Translations under genes and position numbers: made by a program
Notes under the pieces: model-generated
Database searches by the model: none
Told to the model about the DNA's origin: nothing
What the model saw: the letters and a program-made list of their open reading frames with translations, nothing else
Part shown: positions 1-9,118 of the stretch, piece by piece
How the letters are laid out: each line of letters starts with the position of its first letter
Numbering within the stretch: the stretch's first letter is position 1
NCBI RefSeq assembly: GCF_003428625.2
Contig: NZ_QVQT02000004.1
Coordinates: 1-64,000, forward strand
DNA from: Paracidobacterium acidisoli
GTDB taxonomy: Bacteria; Acidobacteriota; Terriglobia; Terriglobales; Acidobacteriaceae
DNA length: 64,000 bases
Direction of reading: 5' to 3'

Positions 1-80
1 GTCGTCTTCCCGTGATCAATATGACCGATCGTCCCCACATTCACATGCGGCTTACTACGGTCAAACTTCTCCTTCGCCAT
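1..80 (-). CDS. tuf: Elongation factor Tu, N-terminal fragment (cut by window edge)
   Basis: Only the first 26 codons lie in the window, read leftward from an ATG at 78-80. The peptide starts [20 protein letters not shown] and continues into IDHGKTT, which is the canonical EF-Tu start and the P-loop of the GTPase domain. EF-Tu delivers aminoacyl-tRNA to the ribosome as a GTP complex. It lies 139 bases after fusA on the same strand, the usual last position of the str operon, so co-transcription is likely. The rest of the gene is outside the window. Confidence 0.95.
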
Positions 81-164
81 ACCAGTTCCCTCTCCAGGAT
101 GCTGCTGAAACCCGATTCTTTTTCCGGGCCCGCTACGGACCCGCGTCTAAAACCTGACAAAAAT

Positions 165-216
165 ATCTGCCGTAAATCTTTTCAGCAAACATCTGCCGTG
201 AAATCTTCTCGCAAAT
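165..216. repeat. Imperfect direct repeat (two 26-nt copies) in the fusA-tuf spacer
   Basis: Two adjacent copies, 165-190 and 191-216, both begin ATCTGCCGT and share an AAATCTT core and a GCAAA end. They fill much of the 139-base spacer between fusA and tuf. No function can be assigned; a local duplication is the simplest reading. Confidence 0.5.
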
Positions 217-219
217 CTC

Positions 220-2301
220 TTACTTGCCCTGGTTCCGGCCGATGATCTCTTCCGAGATCATGCGGGGAGCTTCTTCATAACGCGCGAACTGCATGGTGTA
301 CGAAGCGCGACCCTGTGTCGATGAGCGGATGTCATTCACGTATCCGAACATCTCCTTAAGCGGCACCATCGCCTTGATCACCTGCGAGCCACCCACATGC
401 TCCATGCCTTCGATCCGGCCGCGGCGGGAATTGATGTCGCCGATGATGGTTCCCATGTGCTCCTCGGGAACCGTGACTTCGACCGCCATCACCGGCTCCA
501 GCAGGACCGGGCTGGCTTTCCTTGCGGCTTCCTTGAAAGCCATCGAGCCGGCGATCTTGAAGGCCATCTCGTTCGAGTCGACGTCGTGATAGCTGCCGTC
601 GTAGAGCGTCGCCTTGAAATCGACCATCTCGTAGCCGGCCAGCACACCGTTATGCAGTGCCTCGCGAATACCCTGCTCGGTCGGCTTGATGTATTCCTTC
701 GGCACCACGCCGCCCTTGATGGCATCGATAAACTCGAAGCCCTTGCCCGGCTCGTTCGGCTCCAGGCGAATCCTGACGTGACCGTAGTTACCCGAACCGC
801 CCGTCTGGCGAATGTACTTGCCTTCCGCCTCGGACAGCTTGCGAATCGTCTCGCGGAATGCGACCTTCGGCTCGCCCACGTTCGCCTCAACCTTGTGCTC
901 GCGCTTCATGCGGTCCACAAGGATCTCGAGGTGCAGCTCGCCCATGCCGCTGATAATCGTCTGTCCCGAATCGTGATCGGTACGGACCTTAAAGGTCGGG
1001 TCCTCATCGGCCAGACGCGCCAGCGCGAGGCCCATTTTTTCCTGATCGCTCTTGGTCTTCGGCTCGACCGCGACCGAAATGACAGGCTCAGGGAAATCGA
1101 TAGCGCTCAGCGCAACCGGAGCATTCGGCGAGCACAGCGTATCTCCGGTCTTGAGCTCTTTCAGTCCGACGCAGGCGCAGATATCGCCGGCATAAATCTC
1201 GGTAATATCCTCACGCTTGTTAGCGTGCATCTTGACCAGACGGCCCACACGCTCGGTTTTGCCGGTGCGCGGATTCATCACCGTATCGCCGGTCTTCAGC
1301 GAGCCGGAGTAGAGGCGGATGAAGCCCAGCTTACCAAAGGGATCGTTGATGAGCTTAAAGCCCAGTGCCGAGAAGGGCGCGTCGTCTTTCGCCTCGCGAA
1401 CCAGAATATGCGACGGGTCATGCGGATCGATGCCCTCGACCGGCGGCACATCCAGGGGACTGGGCAGATAATCGACCACCGCATCGAGCAGCGTCTGCAC
1501 GCCCTTGTTTTTGAAGGCTGTACCGCACAGCACCGGAAAGACCTTCATGTCGATCGTCGCTTTGCGCAGTGCCTTCTTCAGCTCTTCCGCGGTCGGGGTC
1601 TCGCCCTCGAGAAACTTGTGCAGCATCTCGTCGTCATTCTCGGCGACCGTCTCGATCAGCTGCATGCGGAAGGCCTCGGCCTTCTTCAGCAGGCTCTCCG
1701 GAACCGCCTCGACGTCATACTTCGCGCCCATCGTCTCGTCATGCCACAGAATGGCGCGCATCTCGATGAGATCGATGACGCCCTTGAAATTTGCCTCCGC
1801 GCCGATCGGAATCTGAATCGCCACCGGCCGCGCGCCCAGGCGCTTGCGAATGGTCTCGATCACGTGTTCGAAGTCCGCGCCCGCCTTGTCCATCTTATTG
1901 ACAAAGCAGATACGGGGAACTTTGTACTTATCGCCCTGCCGCCAGACCGTCTCCGTCTGCGGCTGCACGCCCGACACCGAATCGAAAAGCGCGACCGCGC
2001 CGTCCAGCACGCGCAGCGACCGCTCCACCTCAGCCGTAAAATCCACGTGGCCGGGCGTATCGATGATATTGATGCGGATGTTATTCCACGTGCAGGTGGT
2101 GGCAGCGGAGGTAATGGTAATGCCGCGCTCCTGCTCCTGCTCCATGTAATCCATCGTCGCCGTGCCTTCGTGCACTTCACCGATACGGTGCGTGATGCCC
2201 GTATAGAAAAGGATGCGCTCAGTCGTCGTCGTCTTCCCGGCGTCGATATGCGCCATGATTCCGATATTCCGGCAACGATTTAAAGGTACCTGGCGAGCCA
2301 C
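220..2301 (-). CDS. fusA: Elongation factor G
   Basis: Translocation GTPase of the ribosome, about 693 residues, normal for the family. Near the N-terminus is the P-loop AHIDAGKTT (residues 17-25), followed by RGIT switch I, DTPGHVDF switch II and NKMDKAGAD for guanine recognition, then the EF-G domains II to V. The reading frame is open up to an ATG at 2334, but the EF-G family begins (M)[21 protein letters not shown]. This matches a GTG start at 2301 (VARQVPL), and no ribosome binding site precedes the upstream ATG, so GTG at 2301 is chosen. It sits between rpsG and tuf in a str operon. A 628-codon open frame on the opposite strand is a composition shadow. Confidence 0.97.
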   Translation of the reverse strand: MARQVPLNRCRNIGIMAHIDAGKTTTTERILFYTGITHRIGEVHEGTATMDYMEQEQERGITITSAATTCTWNNIRINIIDTPGHVDFTAEVERSLRVLDGAVALFDSVSGVQPQTETVWRQGDKYKVPRICFVNKMDKAGADFEHVIETIRKRLGARPVAIQIPIGAEANFKGVIDLIEMRAILWHDETMGAKYDVEAVPESLLKKAEAFRMQLIETVAENDDEMLHKFLEGETPTAEELKKALRKATIDMKVFPVLCGTAFKNKGVQTLLDAVVDYLPSPLDVPPVEGIDPHDPSHILVREAKDDAPFSALGFKLINDPFGKLGFIRLYSGSLKTGDTVMNPRTGKTERVGRLVKMHANKREDITEIYAGDICACVGLKELKTGDTLCSPNAPVALSAIDFPEPVISVAVEPKTKSDQEKMGLALARLADEDPTFKVRTDHDSGQTIISGMGELHLEILVDRMKREHKVEANVGEPKVAFRETIRKLSEAEGKYIRQTGGSGNYGHVRIRLEPNEPGKGFEFIDAIKGGVVPKEYIKPTEQGIREALHNGVLAGYEMVDFKATLYDGSYHDVDSNEMAFKIAGSMAFKEAARKASPVLLEPVMAVEVTVPEEHMGTIIGDINSRRGRIEGMEHVGGSQVIKAMVPLKEMFGYVNDIRSSTQGRASYTMQFARYEEAPRMISEEIIGRNQGK

Positions 2302-2442
2302 AGCTTCTCTCTTTGCTTCCTGCGGGCCTTGCATGGCCCGCGGTTCGGTTTGTTACTTTGGGAGCAATCTCCGCTCCCACAGCATTCCTTTTTCTATCCC
2401 GCCCGGCTCGCGCCGAAGGCGCAGCTGCCTGAACGGTCAGTC

Positions 2443-2928
<486 letters not shown>

Positions 2929-3023
2929 CTATACGACAATCTTGAATCTCATTCCGCCTTCATCCCGAAGCCGGACATGCCACCAGCGGGAGCAGCCACG
3001 CGAAGCGGCTGCCTTAACGGCAA

Positions 3024-3428
3024 CTATTTCTTCTTGCCGCCTGCCGCCGGAGCGCCACCCTTCGCGCGCTTTGCCCCATACTTCGAGCGTCCCTGCTTGC
3101 GGTTGGCCACGCCGACCGAATCCAGCGTGCCGCGCACAACGTGATAACGAACACCCGGGAGGTCCTTCACGCGGCCGCCGCGGATCAGCACAATCGAGTG
3201 CTCCTGCAGGTTGTGGCCGATGCCGGGAATATACGTCGTCACCTCGATACCATTGGTCAGGCGAACGCGCGCCACCTTGCGCAGTGCCGAGTTCGGCTTC
3301 TTCGGCGTCTGCGTATACACGCGCGTGCAGACCCCGCGCCGCTGCGGCGAACCCTGCAGCGCCGGCGATGCCGTCTTGTACCTGGGCGCCGTGCGGCCCT
3401 TTTTCACCAGCTGACTGAATGTAGGCAA
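3024..3428 (-). CDS. rpsL: 30S ribosomal protein S12, TTG start
   Basis: 134 residues with the S12 core motifs [20 protein letters not shown] and [21 protein letters not shown], which form the decoding-centre face of the 30S subunit. The lysines of the two classic streptomycin loops (PKKPNSA and GRVKDLPGV) are present, so no resistance substitution is visible there. There is no in-frame ATG: the start is TTG at 3426-3428, preceded by AAGGAG at good spacing. A TTG start on a highly expressed ribosomal gene is unusual and may hold down expression. It is the first gene of the str operon, and the C-terminus ends in a Gly/Lys-rich tail. Confidence 0.96.
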   Translation of the reverse strand: MPTFSQLVKKGRTAPRYKTASPALQGSPQRRGVCTRVYTQTPKKPNSALRKVARVRLTNGIEVTTYIPGIGHNLQEHSIVLIRGGRVKDLPGVRYHVVRGTLDSVGVANRKQGRSKYGAKRAKGGAPAAGGKKK

Positions 3429-3937
3429 TCCAGACTCCTTACCACTTCAAAAACCGCTTTCAGAACACGCGGAAACCACTTCCGCAGCTTCACCCTGTCG
3501 CAACCCACCGCAAAGACCACTCGCGCGCAGCCTCAAACGCATTCCAGCCAGCGTTTGCCCGCGCCCACGATATAACAGAACGAATCTTCCGCTCTGCTGC
3601 TTCGCGTCTGCGTTACTTCCGTCCCAACTTCCGTAACAGACGAGAACTATCGACGGTGACCGCGCGTCATCTCCCCATCAGTGCCGGGAGTAAGCCGATT
3701 CCGTTTCGTAGTTCCGGCCCGCATAGCTCGCCAGGGTGACGAGTGTCGCAGGCTCCGATGCGAACTGAACCCGATACGGCTCTGACTTTGCCCGTATCGT
3801 TATTCTCAATTCTTACTGCTTCCCGCCCATATCCGCCGGCGGGATTTACCACAACATCAGACTTCCCTGTGGCCTTACCTCACACCGCCTCTTCCTCGCA
3901 CACCATACAGAGAAAAAGCGCAGTCGTGAACCATCTA
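3429..3937 (-). promoter_or_regulatory. Long 5' leader of the str operon, with a stem-loop
   Basis: About 500 bases without a convincing gene separate the candidate promoter from rpsL. On the minus strand the leader holds a perfect 8-bp inverted repeat (CGATACGG and CCGTATCG at 3772-3799, 12-base loop) and several GC-rich segments that could pair. No known riboswitch core (cobalamin, TPP, SAM, c-di-GMP) could be matched convincingly. A leader this long before S12 suggests post-transcriptional control, but this is inference. Confidence 0.4.
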
Positions 3938-3966
3938 AGAGTAGCAGGCGACCCGTCCAGAGTCAA
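3938..3966 (-). promoter_or_regulatory. Candidate sigma-70 promoter for the str operon
   Basis: On the minus strand, TTGACT (3961-3966) is followed after exactly 17 bases by TACTCT (3938-3943). The -35 hexamer matches consensus at 5 of 6 positions and the -10 at only 3 of 6. Location upstream of rpsL and orientation fit the str operon. No mapped start site is available. Confidence 0.4.
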
Positions 3967-4207
3967 ACGGGAAGCGGCAAAATCACGGCTCCGGAAGAAT
4001 ATTCCGAAAATATTTCGCGCAAAAACAAGTATACCGCCGCGCGATACATCTCTGTCAGGAAAATCTCCCTCCTGAAGATCATCTCATCCGGCACTTTCCT
4101 GGCATCGGAGATTCAGTTGCCGCCCCATCTTCCGGCCGCATGCCCTGAAACCATGCCTGGACTGCACCGCCGGCAACCGTGGACGGATAACTCGGCCACG
4201 CAGCAGG

Positions 4208-4231
4208 GCATCTCCTGTTAACAGGAGATGC
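4208..4231. promoter_or_regulatory. Perfect 24-bp palindrome overlapping the ribosome binding site of a small ORF
   Basis: The 24 bases are fully self-complementary, centred on GTTAAC, with arms GCATCTCCTGTT and AACAGGAGATGC. The right arm contains AGGAG, which is correctly placed for the ATG at 4235, and the left arm contains its exact complement CTCCT. In RNA the hairpin would bury this ribosome binding site. As DNA it could equally be a dimeric regulator operator. No T-run follows, so it is a poor terminator. Confidence 0.6.
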
Positions 4232-4234
4232 AAA

Positions 4235-4429
4235 ATGCAAAAAGAACCCCAGAGCCACAAGACACCGGAACTCAACAGCCGAGAATCCGTCGACTCCAGG
4301 GAATCTCCGGACCAGCGGAGAATGGAGCATATTGCCAACGAGATGGCCGAAAAACCGTCGGAAACCCAGCAGCGGTCGGAGCGCAAACAGGGCACCTTCC
4401 CACGCGGCGGCCCTTCGGGCGTATCGTAG
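4235..4429 (+). CDS. Small hydrophilic protein of unknown function (64 aa)
   Basis: The frame runs from an ATG seven bases after AGGAG to a TAG. The product is very polar, rich in Glu, Gln, Ser, Arg and Lys, has no membrane segment or signal peptide, and ends PRGGPSGVS. I do not recognise a family. The main support is the well-placed ribosome binding site, which lies inside a perfect palindrome. Against it, the third-position composition is less GC-biased than in neighbours and other frames here are also open. It lies between the str leader and the TolC-like gene, with no partner. Confidence 0.4.
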   Translation: MQKEPQSHKTPELNSRESVDSRESPDQRRMEHIANEMAEKPSETQQRSERKQGTFPRGGPSGVS

Positions 4430-4601
4430 CCGCCTGCGCGACCGCAAATTTTCCTATCCAGCTTCTGAGGAAATGATCTTCACAGATGCGCCATGTTCCC
4501 TCAAAGGGCATGGTGCATTTCTCTGCATTTCTTTTGGATGGCCCTTCGCGACAGGCCCCTCGTGATCTCAGCCAGCCGCGCTCTTGAATCCCCGCAATCG
4601 T
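4430..4601. other. Intergenic region without recognised features
   Basis: Short overlapping open frames on both strands only; none has a convincing ribosome binding site or recognisable product. Confidence 0.5.
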
Positions 4602-6098
4602 CTATCTGCCGGTCGAAATGTTACCCGCGAGGAATGTCTTGTACTGGGTATCGACCACGCCAAGGCTGCGGGCAAAGGTGAGCTTCGCCTGATTGAACTG
4701 GTAGACGCTGTTCACATACTGCGTCTGCGCCTGGGCGAGCGTGGACTGCGCCTGCACAACGGGCAGATTGTCATCGACCCCGGCGCGAAAGCGTTCCGTC
4801 GACTGCTCCAGCGCTGTCGTGGCCAGATCGACATTGCTCCGCGCCACGCGCACCAGTTCACTGTCGCTCTGCAGATCCAGCATCGCATCGCGCAGCTGCT
4901 GCTCGATCTTGTTACGCAGGTCTGCCATCTGCGAACGAAGCTGTTCCAGCTGCGCCTCGGCTACGTCACGATCCCCCCGGAATTTCGCCTCTTTAAACAG
5001 CGGAACCGTCAGGCTGCCCTCAGCCGTAAATGTGTCGTGAAATACACCGCCCGAGATCCCCGTCACTCCATAGTTGCCGCTGAAGCTCAGCGTTGGCAGC
5101 CGCTGATGTACTGTCGCCTTTCGCTCCAGCTCAGCCGCGCGAATCTGTTGAGTCATCGACTGATAATCCTGCCGGCTGGAGTAGGCCTCCTGCAGCGCTT
5201 CGCCCATTGTGAGCACGGCCAGATCCGCATAGGGAGCGGCTTCCGTCAGCTGGATCTGCTGTCCCGGATCAAGGCCGATCTGACGCACCAGAGCGATCTT
5301 CGCCTTCTCAAAGGCATTCTCATCGCTGATCACCACCTGCTCCTGACTCTCGTACTGCACCCGGGCCCGCAGCTCGTCCAGGTTCGCTGCCGTTCCCGCC
5401 AGATGCTCCTCATGCGCCTGATTGAGCAGGGTCTCGTCGGTCTTCAGCAGCGAGCGCGCATAGTCGATCTGCGCTGATGTGCTCAGCGCCTGCAGATATG
5501 AGGTTCCGACATTCAGCACTACCAGGCCGCGTGCCGACTGCGCATTGTAATAAGCGGCTTTTTCGCTCGCCCTGGCCGCCCGCCACACGTCATATCCAGC
5601 CCAGTTGAAGAGCGGCTGGCTCATATTGATCTGGGCCTGCGTGGTATCTGCCTTTACTACCGTTGGAAACGAAGACAGAGAAAAGCCTGGCGGCAGAAAT
5701 CCGGCAAAATCCGGAAGAATCGACGGATGGAAGCCCTCTGCGGGCAGGTCGTACTCGTGAATTCCCGTCTCGGCATGCAGCGAAAGATTCGGCATCAGAA
5801 CATTGATGAACTCGAGCTTCTGCGCTGCCGCCTGCTGCTGCTGCTGACGGGCCAGCGTATAGGCCAGGTTGTTCTCGAGGCCCAGACGGATGGCATCATC
5901 GAGCGTCAGCTTACGCACCCCGGGCGTCAGCGGCACAGCCTGCACGCTGCCCGCATAATCACCCTGCACGGAGCTGGCCGGCATCCCCTGCAGCGTATTC
6001 TGAGCGGCGCCCCGCAGCGGAAGGCCGAGGACGGCCAGCAGCAGTGCGGGGAGACACAAAAAGGCCTTCCTGGTTTTCTTCTTCCCTGGTTTAGTCAT
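4602..6098 (-). CDS. TolC-family outer membrane efflux protein
   Basis: 498 residues from the ATG at 6098: a positively charged start (MTKPGKKKTRK), a hydrophobic signal segment, and cleavage near GAAQ. The mature part has two long repeated halves rich in Gln/Ala coiled-coil, typical of OEP domains: LTLDDAIRLGLENNLAYTLA in the first, RFRAGVDDNLPVVQAQSTLAQAQ late in the second. Such proteins trimerise into an outer-membrane channel with a periplasmic tunnel for RND, ABC or MFS exporters or type I secretion. The frame is open to 6209, but the added residues are not signal-like. No membrane-fusion or pump gene is adjacent, so the substrate cannot be inferred. Confidence 0.88.
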   Translation of the reverse strand: MTKPGKKKTRKAFLCLPALLLAVLGLPLRGAAQNTLQGMPASSVQGDYAGSVQAVPLTPGVRKLTLDDAIRLGLENNLAYTLARQQQQQAAAQKLEFINVLMPNLSLHAETGIHEYDLPAEGFHPSILPDFAGFLPPGFSLSSFPTVVKADTTQAQINMSQPLFNWAGYDVWRAARASEKAAYYNAQSARGLVVLNVGTSYLQALSTSAQIDYARSLLKTDETLLNQAHEEHLAGTAANLDELRARVQYESQEQVVISDENAFEKAKIALVRQIGLDPGQQIQLTEAAPYADLAVLTMGEALQEAYSSRQDYQSMTQQIRAAELERKATVHQRLPTLSFSGNYGVTGISGGVFHDTFTAEGSLTVPLFKEAKFRGDRDVAEAQLEQLRSQMADLRNKIEQQLRDAMLDLQSDSELVRVARSNVDLATTALEQSTERFRAGVDDNLPVVQAQSTLAQAQTQYVNSVYQFNQAKLTFARSLGVVDTQYKTFLAGNISTGR

Positions 6099-6438
6099 CG
6101 GTCGCAGAAATCCCGCAGGCTTTCGCTGCCGGGTTCTTTCTTTAGATTGGCATGCGGGGCCGAGGTTGCCAAAATCATCAGGAAATCGGCGGCGACGGCA
6201 AAAGACCATCTTTCGAAGGTCAAACCGGGTTCAGACGGAGTGGCGGCCATGGTTCCACCCTTTCGGTCCAGGGATCAGAGGCAACAAAAGGCGTCTTATC
6301 TCCCATCGTACAGGCTGAGCGTCGCAGGTTTCCGCGGTGACAATCTTTGATCCGCCAGAGGTTGCTGCTCATGGAAACCCGATCTGCGGACGATTCTGAG
6401 GAAGAGAGAGAACCTCATGAGATCAAGAGGAGGTTCCG
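6099..6438. other. Divergent intergenic region between the TolC-like gene and the histidine kinase
   Basis: About 340 bases with no convincing gene. It must carry promoters for both divergent genes, but no clear -35/-10 pair could be picked. The kinase has an AGGAGG ribosome binding site at its right end. Confidence 0.5.
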
Positions 6439-7845
6439 ATGCGGGCAATTCATCTGGAACGTAATTTATCCGGCGATCTGCGATGGGAAAACGGACAACC
6501 GTCGCAGCTGAATGTGCCGGAAATGGCAGGAAAGTACGCCCAGGGCGGTTCGGATACGAACGCCTGGCACTCCCTGGCCACCGGCAGGAATATGAACAGG
6601 TTTTTTATTCCATGCGTACTGCTGCTGAGCAGGGATGCGGCAACGGCGCATGAGGCTCGCGAAGCGGCGCGGCGCGCCGGGCTTACAGTATCGCTGCATC
6701 GCGTCGACCGGCGGGAAGATTTTCTCGTCGAGCTGCTGGCAGGCAGCACCGATCTGATTTTGATGGCCGGCCCCGGACTGACCGACTTTGGCACCGCCGA
6801 GGTGCTCGATACCATCGAGCGCAGCGGTCGCACACTGCCCGTGCTCGCTGTACAGGAGCGAAGCGCCTCGGCAATCGAAGGCGTGACCGCTTTTGAATCG
6901 CGATCCGGCCTCGTGCAGGTGACCGACCGTGAGCACCTCCCGGAGGCGCTTGAACGGATATTGCGCGAGCAGCAGGGCATACGCTCACGAGCCCGCATCG
7001 AGCTCGACCAGGCCGCCGACATGCTGCGCGAGAACCAGAAGCTGAGCACCATCGGACGCCTCGCCGCCTCCATCGCGCACGAGATCAACAACCCTCTCGA
7101 AGCCGTGACCAATCTTCTGTATCTGATGGGGCTCGACGATCGTTTGCCCGAGGGCACACGGCATTATCTGGAGCTGGCGCAGCGCGAAATGGATCGCGTC
7201 GTGCGCATCAGCAAGCAGACCCTGAACTTTTACCGCGAGACCAATGCACCCGTCCGCGTGCGCATCTCCGAGCTGCTCAGTGAGGTGCTGGTGCTTTACA
7301 CACGCCGGATCGCGGAGAAAAATCTGCGTGTCTTCGAAGAGTACGAATCCTCTGAGACGGTCATGGTCTACCCCGGTGAGATACGCCAGGTCCTTTCCAA
7401 CCTCGTTACGAATGCGATCGAAGCCTGTGCGCCGAACGGCCGCCTGCGCCTGCGCGTTACTTCCACACGCAAATGGTCAGATTCCGGAGTGCGAGGCATT
7501 CGGGTTTCAATCGGCGATAATGGCGGCGGCATCTCCGCTGAGGTACGTGCGCGGCTGGGCGAGCCATTCTTCACCACCAAGGGACAACACGGAACCGGCC
7601 TCGGACTCTGGGTAACGCAGTCGATCGTCAGCCGGTACGGCGGCGAGATGCAGGTGCGCTCCACTACCGCTCCGCAGCACCATGGGACCGTCTTCAGCAT
7701 CTTTCTGCCGACCAATATGCGCCCCCGTGCAGTTGAGAACGAGAATGGGCTGGGAGGTGGACCCGATGCCGGCAGCGCCTCGTCCTCCGGCAACCCCACC
7801 GGCCGGACGTGGAACCGTTCCCGAATGCGCTTCAGCGGAAACTAA
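6439..7845 (+). CDS. Sensor histidine kinase with N-terminal receiver-like domain
   Basis: 468 residues, soluble, starting at an ATG five bases after AGGAGG. Residues about 55-165 resemble a response-regulator fold ([13 protein letters not shown] then LILMAGPG), likely a pseudo-receiver because a clear phospho-Asp context is not obvious. A short coiled coil leads to the HisKA box [12 protein letters not shown] with His214. The ATPase domain shows the N box (NLVTNAIEA), G1 (DNGGG), F box (EPFFTTKG) and G2 (GTGLGL). It should autophosphorylate on His214 and pass phosphate to a response regulator. No regulator gene is next to it, so it is an orphan kinase. The tail beyond residue 430 is Gly/Ser/Arg-rich and looks disordered. 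Confidence 0.88.
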   Translation: MRAIHLERNLSGDLRWENGQPSQLNVPEMAGKYAQGGSDTNAWHSLATGRNMNRFFIPCVLLLSRDAATAHEAREAARRAGLTVSLHRVDRREDFLVELLAGSTDLILMAGPGLTDFGTAEVLDTIERSGRTLPVLAVQERSASAIEGVTAFESRSGLVQVTDREHLPEALERILREQQGIRSRARIELDQAADMLRENQKLSTIGRLAASIAHEINNPLEAVTNLLYLMGLDDRLPEGTRHYLELAQREMDRVVRISKQTLNFYRETNAPVRVRISELLSEVLVLYTRRIAEKNLRVFEEYESSETVMVYPGEIRQVLSNLVTNAIEACAPNGRLRLRVTSTRKWSDSGVRGIRVSIGDNGGGISAEVRARLGEPFFTTKGQHGTGLGLWVTQSIVSRYGGEMQVRSTTAPQHHGTVFSIFLPTNMRPRAVENENGLGGGPDAGSASSSGNPTGRTWNRSRMRFSGN

Positions 7846-8194
7846 GAGACGCGCTCCAAAAGAAAGAACGTCCGTTTTCCCTTTGCATGGCCGCCTGCTT
7901 CCTGTCTTTTATTGTCAAGATCCCGACAGGTGCGACTCGCGCCGGATGCCTGTTTCTGCGGAAGTTACATTCCCGAAAGAGTTGGCATTGAGTTTTTCCG
8001 GTTTCGCTATCCTCAATTCATACTCCGAAAACAAACAGACCCGGCCCGCCCTGTGGCGGGTCCTTCCGTTTCCGGCGGCCTTTTGGGGAGAGGCTGCCGG
8101 GAGCGGAAACGCGTCCGCATCCCTCTGGCGCGCTCCTGCCGATTCCCGTATACTGACAAATGTTGTCTTTACGTCTGTAGTCAGCAGGAAAACC
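7846..8194 (+). promoter_or_regulatory. Leader region upstream of rpmI with candidate attenuator hairpin
   Basis: About 350 bases without a gene. A GC-rich hairpin, CCCGCC-CTGT-GGCGGG at 8045-8060, is followed by TCCTTCCGTTT and could act as an attenuator or as the kinase terminator. TATACT at 8149-8154 is a possible -10 for rpmI, but no good -35 stands 17 bases upstream. The infC gene, often found here, is absent. Confidence 0.35.
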
Positions 8195-8392
8195 ATGCCC
8201 AAACTGAAAACACATCGTGGCGCGGCCAAGCGCTTCAAAAAGACCGGTACCGGCAAAATCAAGCGCGGCCAGTCGAAGATGCGCCACATCCTCACGTCGA
8301 AGGAGACCAAGACCAAGCGCAAGCTGGCACACAGCGCTCTGGTTTCGGACGCCGACCACGCGAAGGTGGCCCGCATGATCCCATACGCCTGA
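8195..8392 (+). CDS. rpmI: 50S ribosomal protein L35
   Basis: 65 residues, the usual L35 length, starting [20 protein letters not shown] and continuing [16 protein letters not shown], the family signature. Very basic, as expected for a small rRNA-binding protein of the large subunit. The ATG at 8195 is preceded by an AGGAA-like site. It is followed by rplT 176 bases downstream on the same strand. The classical third member, infC, is not upstream; a histidine kinase occupies that place. Confidence 0.97.
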   Translation: MPKLKTHRGAAKRFKKTGTGKIKRGQSKMRHILTSKETKTKRKLAHSALVSDADHAKVARMIPYA

Positions 8393-8568
8393 TCCATTCC
8401 TTTTATGGAATGAGGTCCCCCGGTAAAGCGTTCCGGCGTGGGCCCCGGCTGCGAAAGCGGCCGAGAGATCCGGCAGGCAAAGCGAGTGAAGAGGTCTAAA
8501 GCGCAAGCCCGCAGGCAAGCGCCTCCTGCCTCCAGCCGCAAAACGAAACACGCAAAAGGAGAACCACC

Positions 8569-8937
8569 ATGCCCCGCGTAAAACGTGGCACAAAACGCAG
8601 CGACCGCCGCAAAAAGATCCTGAAAAGGGCGAGCGGATACTTTCTTACAAAATCAAAACTCTACCAGGCAGCCCAGGAAGCCGTCGAGCGCGGACTGAAG
8701 TTCGCCTACAGCGGCCGCAAGCAGAAGAAGCGCCAGTTCCGCTCGCTCTGGATTGTCCGCATCAATGCCGCCGCCAAGATCAACGGCATCAGCTACTCGC
8801 AGCTCATCAACGGTCTGAAGAAGGCCGGCGTAGAGCTCGACCGCAAGGTGCTGGCCGATATCGCCGTGAACGATGCGCAGGGCTTCACCGCCCTCGTCGG
8901 TCAGGCAAAGACGGCCCTCAGCACCACCGCGGCATAA
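8569..8937 (+). CDS. rplT: 50S ribosomal protein L20
   Basis: 122 residues, starting [20 protein letters not shown], with the conserved stretch around [20 protein letters not shown] and [14 protein letters not shown]20 is an early-assembly 23S rRNA binding protein and in several bacteria represses rpmI-rplT translation. The start has a strong AAAAGGAG site. The 176-base spacer to rpmI holds a small hairpin (CATTCC-TTTTAT-GGAATG) just after the rpmI stop. A strong terminator follows the gene. Confidence 0.97.
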   Translation: MPRVKRGTKRSDRRKKILKRASGYFLTKSKLYQAAQEAVERGLKFAYSGRKQKKRQFRSLWIVRINAAAKINGISYSQLINGLKKAGVELDRKVLADIAVNDAQGFTALVGQAKTALSTTAA

Positions 8938-8953
8938 CTCCGTGATCTGGTTC

Positions 8954-8989
8954 CGGAAAAGGCGCAGGGTCTTCCCTGCGCCTTTTCCG
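8954..8989 (+). terminator. Strong hairpin terminator after rplT
   Basis: A perfect 16-bp stem (arm CGGAAAAGGCGCAGGG) with a TCTT tetraloop starts 17 bases after the rplT stop. The right arm contains CCTTTTCCG and is followed by TTCTGATCTCT. It matches an intrinsic terminator with a weak U-tract. Confidence 0.75.
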
Positions 8990-9118
8990 TTCTGATCTCT
9001 ACCCCGCTAATTGCTGATCCCTTATTAAAGCTTTCTCCCGTCTGCACCGATAAGGACTTCACAGGCAGACATCCCTCGTGTCTGAATATCCTGGAATGTC
9101 CTGAACGGATCAAACCCT

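Noticed and set aside
397-2283. 628-codon open frame on the plus strand
   Set aside because: Exact antisense of fusA; a shadow caused by GC-rich codon use, with a low-complexity His/Arg/Leu-rich product.
3660-3900. Possible cobalamin or other riboswitch in the str leader
   Set aside because: Fragments such as CAGGGAAGTC looked suggestive, but the GCCACTG box and order of conserved elements are missing.
4079-4447. Overlapping minus-strand ORFs of 103 and 122 codons
   Set aside because: No ribosome binding site, Trp/Cys/Arg-rich products, and they overlap the better-supported plus-strand ORF.
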